From Burkholderia sp. lig30 (GTDB taxonomy: Bacteria; Pseudomonadota; Gammaproteobacteria; Burkholderiales; Burkholderiaceae): a stretch of DNA of 64,000 nucleotides. Of the stretch, positions 46,217 through 55,214 are shown piece after piece. The position numbers and the translations under genes were made by a program. The first letter of the stretch is position 1. Each line of letters begins with the position of its first letter. The DNA is taken from NCBI RefSeq assembly GCF_000687455.2, contig NZ_JGVW01000109.1, forward strand, positions 1-64,000. The letters are read 5' to 3'. The notes under the pieces were generated by a model. It was not told the DNA's origin. It saw nothing but the letters and a program-made list of their open reading frames with translations, and searched no databases.

Positions 46217-47362
46217 TCAGGCCTTTACAAATTTTGGCGACAGCCCCCAGTTCATCTCGATGCAATGGTCGAGAATTCGAGGATAGTAGCCTTCGTAGTC
46301 GGGAACGGTGTCCATGTCCACGCCGAGCGCGGCGTTCAGCTTGTCGCGCTTGAACACCTTCGGGCAGAAGCATTCCTCCGCGCAGCTGTCGAGTATCCGG
46401 ACGACCTTCATGAACTCCATGTTCTCGATCGTCAAGATCGTCTTTTTGTAGAGCTGGTAGGTCGGCCACGTGACGATGTCCGGAGAGTTGTACGATCCTT
46501 TTCGCCACGACGCCGAATGCTTCGCGTAGGTTTGTGCCGTTAACTCGAGCCAGCGCTCCGTCGTGGGAGATCTTTCCCCGGCACTGATCTGGTATGTATC
46601 CCCGCCCTTGAAGTGCTCACCGAACAGTGTCATGAAGCATTCGGCAGAGTAGTCGTATGGCAGAAAATCCAGCGGACAGCTCGAGATGCCCGGGAAGCAT
46701 GGCGCGATGCCCCGGTACATGAACATCAGGTAGCGGTGTATCGCCCCATAGTCGTTCACATAGCCATCGCGCAAACACCCCATCAGCAGCGACATCCGAT
46801 AAACCGTAATCGGCAGGCGCGACATGTACTGGCGAATCAGCAGTTCGGCTTCGTACTTCGACTCCTCATAGCCCATCGTGACGAACCCCTCGCTGTGCTC
46901 CAGCTCGTGCTCGAAGATGTCGCCGCTGCGCCGTCCCGCCACATAGAGCGTACTGACATGTGCGAATTTCCGCAGACGCGCGCAATCGGTTGCAAGACGA
47001 AGAACGTTGCGCGTGCCCTCGACGTTGATGATGCGGCTGCTGTCGAGCGGCTCGTCGAAGTCGACGGTCGCCGCGCTGTGAATGATCTCCTCGACGCCGT
47101 CGCACAATGACTGCACCTGCGCGACGGACAGGCCTAAGTGCGGCTTCGTGATGTCGCCGGCGAGCGGCGTGAAGGCCGGCACGTCCTCGGGCTTCACTTC
47201 GCCATCCGACGCGATCGCAAGGAGCCTGGTCCATCGCTCCACGAGCTTTTGCGGATCGCTCGCGCGAATCAGCGCGACGACCTCCTTGTCCTTGTAATCG
47301 CGCAACAGGATGCGGAGGATCTCAACTCCGAAGGCTCCTGTAATTCCCGTAACAAATAACAT
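46217..47362 (-). CDS. Free-standing thioester reductase (extended SDR)
   Basis: 381-residue NAD(P)H-dependent reductase of the type found as R domains in NRPS and carboxylic acid reductases. The coenzyme motif is FVTGITGAFGVEILR at the N-terminus. HVSTLYVAG supplies the Ser/Thr, and YEESKYEAE holds the Tyr-Lys pair. R domains release carrier-bound acyl chains as aldehydes or alcohols. With no thioesterase in the cluster, this is the best candidate for product release or for reduction of the amino acyl-ACP. Confidence 0.85.
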   Translation of the reverse strand: MLFVTGITGAFGVEILRILLRDYKDKEVVALIRASDPQKLVERWTRLLAIASDGEVKPEDVPAFTPLAGDITKPHLGLSVAQVQSLCDGVEEIIHSAATVDFDEPLDSSRIINVEGTRNVLRLATDCARLRKFAHVSTLYVAGRRSGDIFEHELEHSEGFVTMGYEESKYEAELLIRQYMSRLPITVYRMSLLMGCLRDGYVNDYGAIHRYLMFMYRGIAPCFPGISSCPLDFLPYDYSAECFMTLFGEHFKGGDTYQISAGERSPTTERWLELTAQTYAKHSASWRKGSYNSPDIVTWPTYQLYKKTILTIENMEFMKVVRILDSCAEECFCPKVFKRDKLNAALGVDMDTVPDYEGYYPRILDHCIEMNWGLSPKFVKA

Positions 47363-47386
47363 GCGGTACCCCTTGCCCTAAATGCC

Positions 47387-48367
47387 TTAAGCCTCAAGAA
47401 TCATGCAGCCCCAATGCGCGCCGAGCCCAAACGTGTAGAGCATCGTCAGGTCGCCTTCGGACAGACGCCCTTCGGCCGCCGCATCCTTGAGGTTGATGAA
47501 GTTGTCGGCGGCGATCGAATGACCCATCTGTGCGATGTTGCCGGTGTACACGTGCTCGATCGGATAGCCGATCAAGTCGCTCAGAATCTGCCAGCTGCGC
47601 AAGCTAACGTTGTGCGGAATCATCAGCGAGATGTCGTCTAGCTTCATGGCCGCATTCTTCAACGTCTTCTGGACGATTCGGCTTCCGGTAGTGAAGTACG
47701 ACGCCATCATCTCGTTCTGGCGGCGATCGCTGTCCCAGTAGTAGCCGCGCGTCATCGCCTCGTACGTGACGATTCGGTTGCGCGTCTCGCCGCGCTTGAC
47801 GACGACGGCGCATGCCGAATCGCTGACGACGTTGTAGACCACTTCCCGCTTGTAACCATCGGGAAACTTGTCGACGTTCACACACACGGCGATGTCCTTG
47901 CGTTCCTCGATCATCAGCGCACGAGCGGTCCAGATCGCCGTCATGAGCGACGAGCAGCTGACTTCGCTCAAGCCCATCGTCTTCGCGTTCACGAGGCCTA
48001 GCTCATCCTGGATTCGTGCGCTGGAATTCATGAACTGCTGCAGATGCCGGTTCTCGTTGGTCGTCGGTGCCGAGTAGTTCGGCGGCACGAGCGAACTCTC
48101 CGAGATCGCGGTGGCATTGATGAGGAGATCGACATCCGCGGGATCTATATTCGCTTGCTTGAGCACGCGGCCGACCACTTCGGCGGCGGCCGCCGTAGCG
48201 GGACGGTCCCACATGAGGCCGTACTCGAAGCCCAGTTCTTCCATGGCCTCGGGCGTACTGATCAGCAGCCCCTTGTCGTGCAACTCGCGCACTGAATGGC
48301 GAATCGGCGGTACCAAATACTCGATGGCATGGATACCGAACGCGTTCGATTGATCGATGGTCGACAT
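47387..48367 (-). CDS. KASIII-like ketosynthase with altered catalytic triad
   Basis: 326-residue thiolase-fold enzyme related to FabH. The nucleophile is Cys138 (SEVSCSS) and the first histidine is His252 (IPHNVS). The position of the usual Asn, in the motif G-N-x-x-x-A, is His283 here (MGHSIAADNF), giving Cys-His-His. KASIII enzymes start chains from acyl-CoA or join acyl groups. The change suggests either an unusual starter or an acyl-transfer role. The start lies a few bases from the ICMT-like gene stop, inside the same operon. Confidence 0.88.
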   Translation of the reverse strand: MSTIDQSNAFGIHAIEYLVPPIRHSVRELHDKGLLISTPEAMEELGFEYGLMWDRPATAAAAEVVGRVLKQANIDPADVDLLINATAISESSLVPPNYSAPTTNENRHLQQFMNSSARIQDELGLVNAKTMGLSEVSCSSLMTAIWTARALMIEERKDIAVCVNVDKFPDGYKREVVYNVVSDSACAVVVKRGETRNRIVTYEAMTRGYYWDSDRRQNEMMASYFTTGSRIVQKTLKNAAMKLDDISLMIPHNVSLRSWQILSDLIGYPIEHVYTGNIAQMGHSIAADNFINLKDAAAEGRLSEGDLTMLYTFGLGAHWGCMILEA

Positions 48368-48369
48368 GC

Positions 48370-48966
48370 TTATCGCCCCGCCACGTTCGAAGACTTGTTG
48401 ATCGGAATGAACGCCCGCACCCGTGCCTTGTAGTCATCGAACTGCTTATCGAATTTCTGCTTCATCGCCTTGGACTCGCAGGTTGCCAAGTAGATGTTGA
48501 AGCAGATCATGTAGGCGAAAATGCTGGCGATGGTGTATGACACGTATTCCGGGTAGATCGACATGCTCGGGAAAATCACGAAGAACGCGCCGATCTCGAA
48601 CAGGATCGTCCCGGTGTAGAGCGGATGACGCAGGCGCGAATAAATTCCGTGGTTAACGATGGTTGTCTCGGGTAGGTGATAGCCCGCCCAAGTATGGTAG
48701 CGGCCGAGAGTCAGCTTGGCGGCCATGACAAGGGAGGCTCCGGCTGCGGTAACCACGAGCGCGACGATATCGAACCATTCGATCGCCTTCAGCGTGATGA
48801 GCAGGTACGCGTATAGGACCAACATCGTCAGGGAAAGCAGCTTCATAATAGAAATCCACGGCCCGGTGATGAGCGGCTTCATGCCTTTCTTGTGGCGAAT
48901 ATCGAAAACGTAGAAGACGAATACTGCAAACACGACGAGCGCTACCGCCATGAATATGGTAATCAT
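48370..48966 (-). CDS. ICMT/PEMT-like membrane methyltransferase
   Basis: 198-residue membrane protein with about four or five helices. The C-terminal half holds the isoprenylcysteine carboxyl methyltransferase family motif RLRHPLYTGTILFEIG and the downstream YLATCESKAMKQKFD region that binds S-adenosylmethionine. The family methylates carboxyl, thiol or amine groups of lipophilic substrates at the membrane. In this cluster it may make a methyl ester or methylate another group on a fatty product; the acceptor is unknown. Confidence 0.85.
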   Translation of the reverse strand: MITIFMAVALVVFAVFVFYVFDIRHKKGMKPLITGPWISIMKLLSLTMLVLYAYLLITLKAIEWFDIVALVVTAAGASLVMAAKLTLGRYHTWAGYHLPETTIVNHGIYSRLRHPLYTGTILFEIGAFFVIFPSMSIYPEYVSYTIASIFAYMICFNIYLATCESKAMKQKFDKQFDDYKARVRAFIPINKSSNVAGR

Positions 48967-49053
48967 TTTTATGCCTGTTAGGATAACTATGAAATATGAA
49001 ATGATCTTTCAATCATAATGCAGGCCTGCTCAGCGGTTGACGGCCTTGCGGCG

Positions 49054-49947
49054 TCAGTGGACGGCAAGCCTCATCTTGTCCAAGAATGCGCGTGCGTTCG
49101 CACGCCAAGCATTCTCAATTTCGATTCGCCGCGGAATGGTCTGCGCTTCTTGCGCAACTGCCGTCGGATTCTTGATGCCGATCTTCTTATAGACGACAGG
49201 CGAATAGAGGCTCTTCACCGCAACCCGGCCATAGTCGTCCAGAAGCTTCGCGATCAGCTTCATCTCGTCGCGAAGGCCCGCCGCTTCCAGCCGCTTGACG
49301 CAGAACTCGATCACTTCGCGGTCGAACGCCATGTGACGCGCTTCTTCGTCGTGGTGAAAGCGATGAATCTGCCGGACCGTGACATCGAGCCGCTCATCGC
49401 GCATCGCACCGGTATTCAGGTAGTCGAGGAACATTTCCAGGACGAAGACGCGGCCAAAGAACAGCAGTTCGGTCCCGACGTCGCTCAGTCTGGGCTCTTC
49501 CACCTGAATGGCGTAGTCCTTCATCACTCCATCACCGTAGCGATAGCAATAACCCGCGAGCATGTGCGTGTGGGCGTTTTCTTCGTGAATGAAATGCTGC
49601 AGGTAGTTGCCAATATCCCACGAGCCACCGAATCTCGACGGCACGTAGAGCCGTTCCTCCAAGCCCTGCACAAGCTTTCTTTCACCGTGTATGTTGATGG
49701 AAAAGAAGTTGACTGTCTCCAGCAGCCCCAGCGTCCATTTCTGCTCGGCGCTCAGGCTGGCATAAATGGGGTGGTGGTAAAGACTCAGGAGTTCCTCCGG
49801 AAACTGAGGACGACTCCTGTCCAGCTCCGCCTGATATGTGACGCGCGTAAACGGCTGATGCAATCCCTTGCCGGGACTAAGCGAAATTACAGAAAGCCGC
49901 GTGGCCACGTCGTTCAGTCTGGCTTGCCAATCCTCTAGCGTATCCAT
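49054..49947 (-). CDS. AurF-like diiron N-oxygenase
   Basis: 297-residue helical oxygenase. The residues fit the seven-ligand diiron site of AurF: E89, E123 and H126 (ENAH), E171 (VLEMF), and H198, E202, H205 (HxxxExxH in HHDEEARH). AurF and relatives oxidise amines to hydroxylamine, nitroso or nitro groups. Its position between the two ACP groups, together with an amino acid-activating enzyme, suggests oxidation of an amine on the building block or product. It is the strongest sign that the product carries an oxidised nitrogen. Confidence 0.85.
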   Translation of the reverse strand: MDTLEDWQARLNDVATRLSVISLSPGKGLHQPFTRVTYQAELDRSRPQFPEELLSLYHHPIYASLSAEQKWTLGLLETVNFFSINIHGERKLVQGLEERLYVPSRFGGSWDIGNYLQHFIHEENAHTHMLAGYCYRYGDGVMKDYAIQVEEPRLSDVGTELLFFGRVFVLEMFLDYLNTGAMRDERLDVTVRQIHRFHHDEEARHMAFDREVIEFCVKRLEAAGLRDEMKLIAKLLDDYGRVAVKSLYSPVVYKKIGIKNPTAVAQEAQTIPRRIEIENAWRANARAFLDKMRLAVH

Positions 49948-49989
49948 ATGCGTGTATTCCCGATTTGCCGATTGCGCAGCGCCAGACGA

Positions 49990-50250
49990 TTACTCCGTGA
50001 CCTTCTCGTCGACGATCTGCGCCAGCAGATTGATCAGGTCGTCGAGGCATTTGAGTTGGCCCAGCTTGTCGCGCGGAACCTGCACGTTGAGCTTGCGCAT
50101 GCTGGCTGAGACGACTTCGAGTATGTCGATGCTCGTCGCGCCCAGCTCTTTCATCGACTGGCGCGTGTCGATCTCCTGGTACTTCAGTTCGGGCAGCGTG
50201 CGCTTGACGAAGCCGACAATGATTTCGCGGATTTCTTGAACATCAGCCAT
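49990..50250 (-). CDS. Acyl carrier protein
   Basis: 86-residue acidic carrier protein with the attachment serine in LGATSIDILEVV (about residue 38). Its neighbours are the enoyl reductase-like SDR, ketoreductase, ketosynthase and dehydratase, so it is the likely carrier for chain elongation. Confidence 0.9.
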   Translation of the reverse strand: MADVQEIREIIVGFVKRTLPELKYQEIDTRQSMKELGATSIDILEVVSASMRKLNVQVPRDKLGQLKCLDDLINLLAQIVDEKVTE

Positions 50251-50261
50251 CTGGTTGCTCC

Positions 50262-51089
50262 TTAGGTTGAAATTGAACGGTCAGCTACCTCGCGCTGCTG
50301 ATCCGAGTAAATCCTCATGAATGTGTCGAAGAAGTGGAATCCCTTGTCGACGGAAATCACTTCGCCGCGCACCGCATCCATGTATCCGCTGCACAGGCCG
50401 AGGATCGCGCTAGCCACGGCGCGCGGGTCGAGGTAGTAGCGGTCGAGCTCGAACTCGCGCGCCTTGTCGGCGAACGCGTCGCCGAACGTGAGGCGCATCG
50501 ACTCCGACTTGACCATGCCCGCTCGCACCACGTTGATGCGGATATCCTCGTCGTACAGCCGGTAGTTCGCGTACCGGCACAGTGTTTCGAGGACGCTCTT
50601 GGACGCCGACATGAAGTCGTAGTTATGCAGGTACTGCCCCGCCCCGGCGCTCGACATACCAATCGCGTACTTTGGATAGGCGCCGAAGGTCCGCTTGATC
50701 CGCTTGATGCCGCCGTAGAGCGGCCATGCGCTCGATTCGATCGACTGGAACAGCGCCCGCTTGTAATAGCTCTCGAAGTCGGGCACGAGTTGCGCGACCG
50801 AAACGTTCGAAATCCATGCCGCAACCTGGTCGTGCTCCACCCTGATGGCGTCGAACAGCGCCTGCGTCTGCTCTTCGTTCGCCGCGTTGCACTGAATGAT
50901 GCACGGCCGCAACGCACCGATAGCCTCGAAGCGCCGGTACACCTCGTCCAGATCGGCGCTGCCGAGATGAAACGTCAGATAGCAACGTGCGCCTTCGGCC
51001 GCGAAGGCCAGCGCCGTTTCCAGCCCGATGCCGCGCGTCGCGCCCGTCACGACGACGGCTTGATTGTCGTAATCGACCAAGGTCTTCAT
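50262..51089 (-). CDS. SDR with FabL-type Tyr-x6-Lys motif, candidate enoyl-ACP reductase
   Basis: 275-residue SDR. The coenzyme motif is TGATRGIG. The active site reads NYDFMSASK: the lysine is preceded by methionine at the usual Tyr-x3-Lys position and by tyrosine seven residues earlier, giving Tyr-x6-Lys. This spacing marks enoyl-ACP reductases of the FabI/FabL type, and TGxxxGxG with Tyr-x6-Lys is the FabL combination. It would saturate the double bond left by the dehydratases. The ATG at 51089 is used; the frame continues upstream into the FabG gene. Confidence 0.8.
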   Translation of the reverse strand: MKTLVDYDNQAVVVTGATRGIGLETALAFAAEGARCYLTFHLGSADLDEVYRRFEAIGALRPCIIQCNAANEEQTQALFDAIRVEHDQVAAWISNVSVAQLVPDFESYYKRALFQSIESSAWPLYGGIKRIKRTFGAYPKYAIGMSSAGAGQYLHNYDFMSASKSVLETLCRYANYRLYDEDIRINVVRAGMVKSESMRLTFGDAFADKAREFELDRYYLDPRAVASAILGLCSGYMDAVRGEVISVDKGFHFFDTFMRIYSDQQREVADRSIST

Positions 51090-51099
51090 CACAGCCCTC

Positions 51100-51840
51100 T
51101 CAGGGTACCCAGTCCAGCGCGGAAGTGACCGGCAGGCAGGTTCCATTGATGTATGCCGCCTCGGGCTGCGCGAAAAACATGACTGCGGAGGCCACCTCGG
51201 CGGCGCTGCCGACGCGGCGCAGCGTGCTATGGGCTTCCCAGAATCTGCCGTGCACATCGGACATGTTTTCGCGCGACATGTCGGTATCGATCATGCCCGG
51301 CGCGACAACGTTGCTCGTGATGCCACGCTTGCCGTATTCCTTCGCGATGGTACGCGACAGCCCGAGGAGCCCGGCTTTCGTGGCCGCGTAGTTCGCCTGC
51401 CCCGACAGGCCGTCCCGGCTCAGCGAGGACAGGAACACGAAGCGGCCGAAGCGCTTCTCAAGCATCGCTGGCACGAACGCACGCGCCACATGGAACGCTC
51501 CCGTGAGATTAACCTCCAGCACGTCGGACCACTCCTCGTCCGACATCGACATCAGCAGCGCGTTGCGATTCACCCCTGCGTTCGAGACCACGACGTCGAC
51601 CGTGCCGAAGTCGCGCAGCACACTGTCGGCGAACGCATCCACCGCGGCGGAGTCGCGCACGTCGAGCGGATACGCCTTGCATGCGGCATCCGCGTGAATC
51701 GAGCGGGCATGCTCAACGATGCGCTGCGCCGCCGCCTCGTTCGTGTTGTACGTAAACGCGACGCTGTGCCCGGCGGCGACCGCCTGTGCGACGATCTCGG
51801 CGCCAATGCCACGGGAGCCGCCGGTAATGACGAAGATCAT
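51100..51840 (-). CDS. 3-ketoacyl-ACP reductase (FabG-like)
   Basis: 246-residue classical SDR: ITGGSRGIGAEIV for NADPH, SNAGVNRNALLM, catalytic Ser in FLSSLSRDG, Tyr-Lys in NYAATK and the end PEAAYINGTCLPVTSALDW. It reduces the beta-keto group after each condensation. The ATG at 51840 overlaps the ketosynthase stop by 4 bp, so the two are translationally coupled. Confidence 0.92.
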   Translation of the reverse strand: MIFVITGGSRGIGAEIVAQAVAAGHSVAFTYNTNEAAAQRIVEHARSIHADAACKAYPLDVRDSAAVDAFADSVLRDFGTVDVVVSNAGVNRNALLMSMSDEEWSDVLEVNLTGAFHVARAFVPAMLEKRFGRFVFLSSLSRDGLSGQANYAATKAGLLGLSRTIAKEYGKRGITSNVVAPGMIDTDMSRENMSDVHGRFWEAHSTLRRVGSAAEVASAVMFFAQPEAAYINGTCLPVTSALDWVP

Positions 51841-53138
51841 CGCTTTTCCTCCGTTTCCGGTGCTTTCAAGATCGAAACGCAATTGATGCCGCCGAAGCCG
51901 AAGGAGTTCTTCATCAAATAGCGGATCTCCAGTTCACGGTTCGCGTTCGCGGTCACGTCGAGCGTCACCCGCGGATCGAGTTCGTCGACGTTGATCGTCC
52001 TATGTATCTTGCCGCGCTGCATCTGCAGCACCGCCGCCACAAGCTCGACGACCGGCGCCGACCAGCACGTGTGCCCGAGCAGGCTCTTGGGCGCATTGAT
52101 ATGCAGATTGCGCGCGTGCTCCCCGAATACGTTCTGGATGGCCCGTAACTCGCTGAGGTCGCCTTGCGGTGTCGAGGTGGCGTGCGCGCTCACGTAGTCG
52201 ATTAAGAAGGGCTCGATCTGCGCGGAGCCGAGCGCCCGGCGCATCGCTTCGGCTTGCCATTCGGCCGACGGCGTCGGCAAATGACTGGCCGACGAGGTCG
52301 CCTCCGCCGCCAAAACCTGCGCGTAGTAAGTCTGGCCGGCGGACCTCGCCGCCTGACGCTTCTCCAGGACGAGCGCCCCGCCCCCGTGCGCTGGGACGAA
52401 TCCTTCGCGCCGCATGTCGTACGGGCGGCTTGCCCGATGCGGCGAATCGACGAACCCGTCGAAGGAGATCGCGCCGAGCAGCGCCATGCCGTGCAGCATG
52501 ACCGGCGACCAGTCGAACACGGGGCCGACGACAATCACCGTCTCGAGGCCATGATGCTTGAGTTCGTCGATGGCGTTGCGCACAGCGACGTTTCCGCTCG
52601 CGCACGCCGCGCCGATCGTATAGACGGGGCCATAGATGCCCAGCACCTCCGAAACCGCCGCCGCATGGTCGGTGTCGAGCGTCTGCAGACCGTACAGCGA
52701 ATCGATGTAGTCGGGCTCGCGATCGAATTGCGTTCGATTGTCGAAATCATAGTTGACGTTGATGTTGTGTCCCGAGACGATCACGCCGATACGCGCGGGG
52801 TCCATCTTGCGCTCGAACAGGCCCGCATCGGCGCAGGCGTCCACGGACAGCGTCGTCGTGATCTTGGTGCTCCACGGCAGCTTGACATGCAGCTTGCGCA
52901 GGCGCCGCCAGACGTCGCCGGGAATCCGCCCCTCAAGCGATTGCAACTTCGCCTCGAGATCGTAGGCGCCCAGGTCCGCGCCGATCTTCGAATAGATTCG
53001 CGAAGCGTCGATCGAATGCCAGTTAGAAAGCGCGGACTTGCCGTCGTACATCGCATCGATGAAGCCGTCCAGCGTGTCGCCGAGTGGCGTGTTGATCGAC
53101 ATTCCCGTTATCACGATTTCGTCACGCTCACTCACCAA
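51837..53138 (-). CDS. Beta-ketoacyl-ACP synthase (KAS I/II type), divergent
   Basis: 433-residue ketosynthase with an intact triad: Cys179 (IGAACASG), His319 (VSAHATST) and His356 (KSLLGHTCW). It is clearly divergent from housekeeping FabF, with an insertion-like N-terminal region (residues 45-95) and SGHNINVNYDFDN before the active site. Since all three residues are present it is a condensing enzyme and not a chain-length factor of the Cys-less type, although it may pair with the second KS (53889). It overlaps the dehydratase upstream by 11 bp. Confidence 0.9.
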   Translation of the reverse strand: MVSERDEIVITGMSINTPLGDTLDGFIDAMYDGKSALSNWHSIDASRIYSKIGADLGAYDLEAKLQSLEGRIPGDVWRRLRKLHVKLPWSTKITTTLSVDACADAGLFERKMDPARIGVIVSGHNINVNYDFDNRTQFDREPDYIDSLYGLQTLDTDHAAAVSEVLGIYGPVYTIGAACASGNVAVRNAIDELKHHGLETVIVVGPVFDWSPVMLHGMALLGAISFDGFVDSPHRASRPYDMRREGFVPAHGGGALVLEKRQAARSAGQTYYAQVLAAEATSSASHLPTPSAEWQAEAMRRALGSAQIEPFLIDYVSAHATSTPQGDLSELRAIQNVFGEHARNLHINAPKSLLGHTCWSAPVVELVAAVLQMQRGKIHRTINVDELDPRVTLDVTANANRELEIRYLMKNSFGFGGINCVSILKAPETEEKR

Positions 53139-53649
53139 CGTACACCTCCACGATCACAGTAGTCCGCACCGCGCCGTCACTCCCCACGATTCGGCCACCG
53201 AAAACAGACAGGAATGGCGACACCTCGAATGTCTTCACTTCGATATTCACCATCTCGCCGGGCTTCACCTCTCCGGTGAATTCGGCGTACAGCACTTTGA
53301 TTGCCCTCACTCGCGCGCCGGCTGCACTCGCCTCAGTGACAGTGTTGTGCGAAGCGATTTTCACGAGGCAAACGCCGGCCTGGGCAATCGCTTCCACGAG
53401 GAGTACACCCGGATAAACGGGATCGCCCGGAAAATGTCCTTCGAATACGGGGTCGTCGTGATCGATGGACATTGTCGCCGCAATCGCAGTTCGATCATGG
53501 GAAATATGCGTCAAGCCGCTGATTAGCAGCATATTTCCCCGATGCGGCAGAAGGTCTTTTATATCCACCCGTATTTCAATTGGCTGGTTTACCAAAACCT
53601 CTCGACTTTCTTTAATCCAATTATCAAGAAATTCTCTCAGCACTCTCAT
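53128..53649 (-). CDS. 3-hydroxyacyl-ACP dehydratase (FabZ-like)
   Basis: 173-residue hot-dog fold enzyme with the FabZ signature HFPGDPVYPGVLLVE: His72 and Glu86 have the usual spacing of 14. The first 25 residues are an extra helical leader. It is the first gene of the leftward operon, so the promoter must lie in 53650-53888. It dehydrates 3-hydroxyacyl-ACP to enoyl-ACP. Confidence 0.9.
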   Translation of the reverse strand: MRVLREFLDNWIKESREVLVNQPIEIRVDIKDLLPHRGNMLLISGLTHISHDRTAIAATMSIDHDDPVFEGHFPGDPVYPGVLLVEAIAQAGVCLVKIASHNTVTEASAAGARVRAIKVLYAEFTGEVKPGEMVNIEVKTFEVSPFLSVFGGRIVGSDGAVRTTVIVEVYVGE

Positions 53650-53698
53650 TCCTTATTTTCTATTTCGCAAAACTCTAACACTGCGCCCAACACGGAAA

Positions 53699-53718
53699 AC
53701 CTATAAAAAATACCAGTA
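53699..53718. promoter_or_regulatory. Degenerate lux-box-like site in the divergent promoter region
   Basis: ACCTAT-N8-CCAGTA keeps five of the six bases of the CTG-N10-CAG core in correct register (CTA-N10-CAG). It lies 50 bp upstream of the leftward operon and 170 bp upstream of the rightward ketosynthase. A chance match is possible. Confidence 0.35.
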
Positions 53719-53888
53719 CACGGAGGCCGAAAGCCACACCATAATCGGCTGACGGAATGGTGCACAGATGCTTGGGAGCGAGTCCGTCTGGATTACCGAC
53801 GCAACTTCAATCTCAGGATCGCGTGCATGGAGGCAATCAGCTATTTTCGAAAACATGACGTTTCCATGCGATATCAAATAGGAAAAAG

Positions 53889-55130
53889 ATGAACAAACGA
53901 AGAGTCGTTGTCACCGGTCTTGGTGCCATTTCTCCGGTCGGAATCGGCGTCGAGGAAAATTGGTTGAATGTTGTTGCTGGCCGCAGTGGGATCGGCCGGG
54001 TCACTTTTTTCGATACGACGGATTTTCCGGCGCAAATCGCAGGCGAGATCAAGGGGTTCGACGCTACCCACTTCATTTCCGAAAAAGAGGTCCGTCATAT
54101 GGACCGCTTCATTCAGCTCGGCGTCGTGGCCGGCATGGAGGCATTCGCCGACAGCGGCCTCAACGTGACCGATGCGAACGCCCACCGGATCGGTGTTCAC
54201 GTCGGCTCGGGAATCGGCGGCGTCCAGACCATCGTCGATACCGCCTTCACGATGAAGGACAAGGGGCCGCGTCGGGTGTCACCGTTCTACGTGCCGTCGT
54301 CCATCATCAATATGGTCGCGGGCCATCTCTCGATCCTGTACGGGCTCAAGGGGCCTAACCTCGCCATGGCGACAGCGTGCTCGACGGCGACGCATGCGAT
54401 CGGCGACGCCGCCCGGCTGATCGAGTATGGCGATGCCGACGTAATGATCGCTGGCGCCGCGGAAGCGGCCATTACAGAGAGCAGCCTCGCGGGGTTTGGC
54501 CGGGCCAAGGCGCTATCGACGCGCAACGACGACCCCGAAACGGCGAGCCGCCCCTGGGACGCCGAGCGCGACGGCTTCGTGCTGGGTGAAGGTGCGGGCA
54601 TCGTCGTGCTCGAAGAACTGGAGCACGCGCGCCGGCGCGGCGCCCGGATTTACGCGGAACTGGCCGGATTCGGCCTGAGCGGAGACGCATTCCATATCAC
54701 TAGCCCGTCGGAAAACGGAGAGGGCGCGGCGCGCTGCATGCTCAATGCCTTGCGCAATGCGGGCGTCACAGCAGATAGCGTGCAATACGTCAATGCGCAT
54801 GGCACATCGACGCCGCTTGGCGATCTTGCTGAAACTGCCGCGTTGAAGGCTGCCTTCGGTACGCACGCCAAGGGCCTCGCGATCAGTTCGACGAAATCGG
54901 TGACGGGGCACCTGCTAGCCGCAGCGGGCGGCATCGAGGCCGTCTACACCTCGCTCGCCATACATCACCAAGTCGCGCCGCCCACCGCTAACCTGACCCA
55001 ACCCGACCCGGAATGCGACCTCGACTACGTGCCAGTCACCGCCCGGCACATGCCGATCGACGTCGCGCTCTCAAATTCGTTCGGCTTCGGCGGCACGAAT
55101 GGAACGCTGGTGTTCCGCCGGCTCAGGTGA
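53889..55130 (+). CDS. Beta-ketoacyl-ACP synthase II (FabF-like)
   Basis: 413-residue ketosynthase close to FabF: Cys164 (ATACSTATHA), His304 (NAHGTST) and His341 (KSVTGHLL), with the C-terminal NSFGFGGTNGTLVF. It is divergent from the main operon across a 239-bp regulatory region. It may elongate the chain alone or with the divergent ketosynthase at 51837. Confidence 0.93.
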   Translation: MNKRRVVVTGLGAISPVGIGVEENWLNVVAGRSGIGRVTFFDTTDFPAQIAGEIKGFDATHFISEKEVRHMDRFIQLGVVAGMEAFADSGLNVTDANAHRIGVHVGSGIGGVQTIVDTAFTMKDKGPRRVSPFYVPSSIINMVAGHLSILYGLKGPNLAMATACSTATHAIGDAARLIEYGDADVMIAGAAEAAITESSLAGFGRAKALSTRNDDPETASRPWDAERDGFVLGEGAGIVVLEELEHARRRGARIYAELAGFGLSGDAFHITSPSENGEGAARCMLNALRNAGVTADSVQYVNAHGTSTPLGDLAETAALKAAFGTHAKGLAISSTKSVTGHLLAAAGGIEAVYTSLAIHHQVAPPTANLTQPDPECDLDYVPVTARHMPIDVALSNSFGFGGTNGTLVFRRLR

Positions 55131-55214
55131 TGCAGCCGCTTCTGCAAACATAGTCAAGGTAGTGTTGAAAGACTAGACGCGCAATGCCCATCGCACCAGC
55201 CCACCAGCCGATTC

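Noticed and set aside
51837-53138. Chain-length factor of a type II PKS
   Set aside because: Cys179, His319 and His356 are all present, so it should condense by itself.
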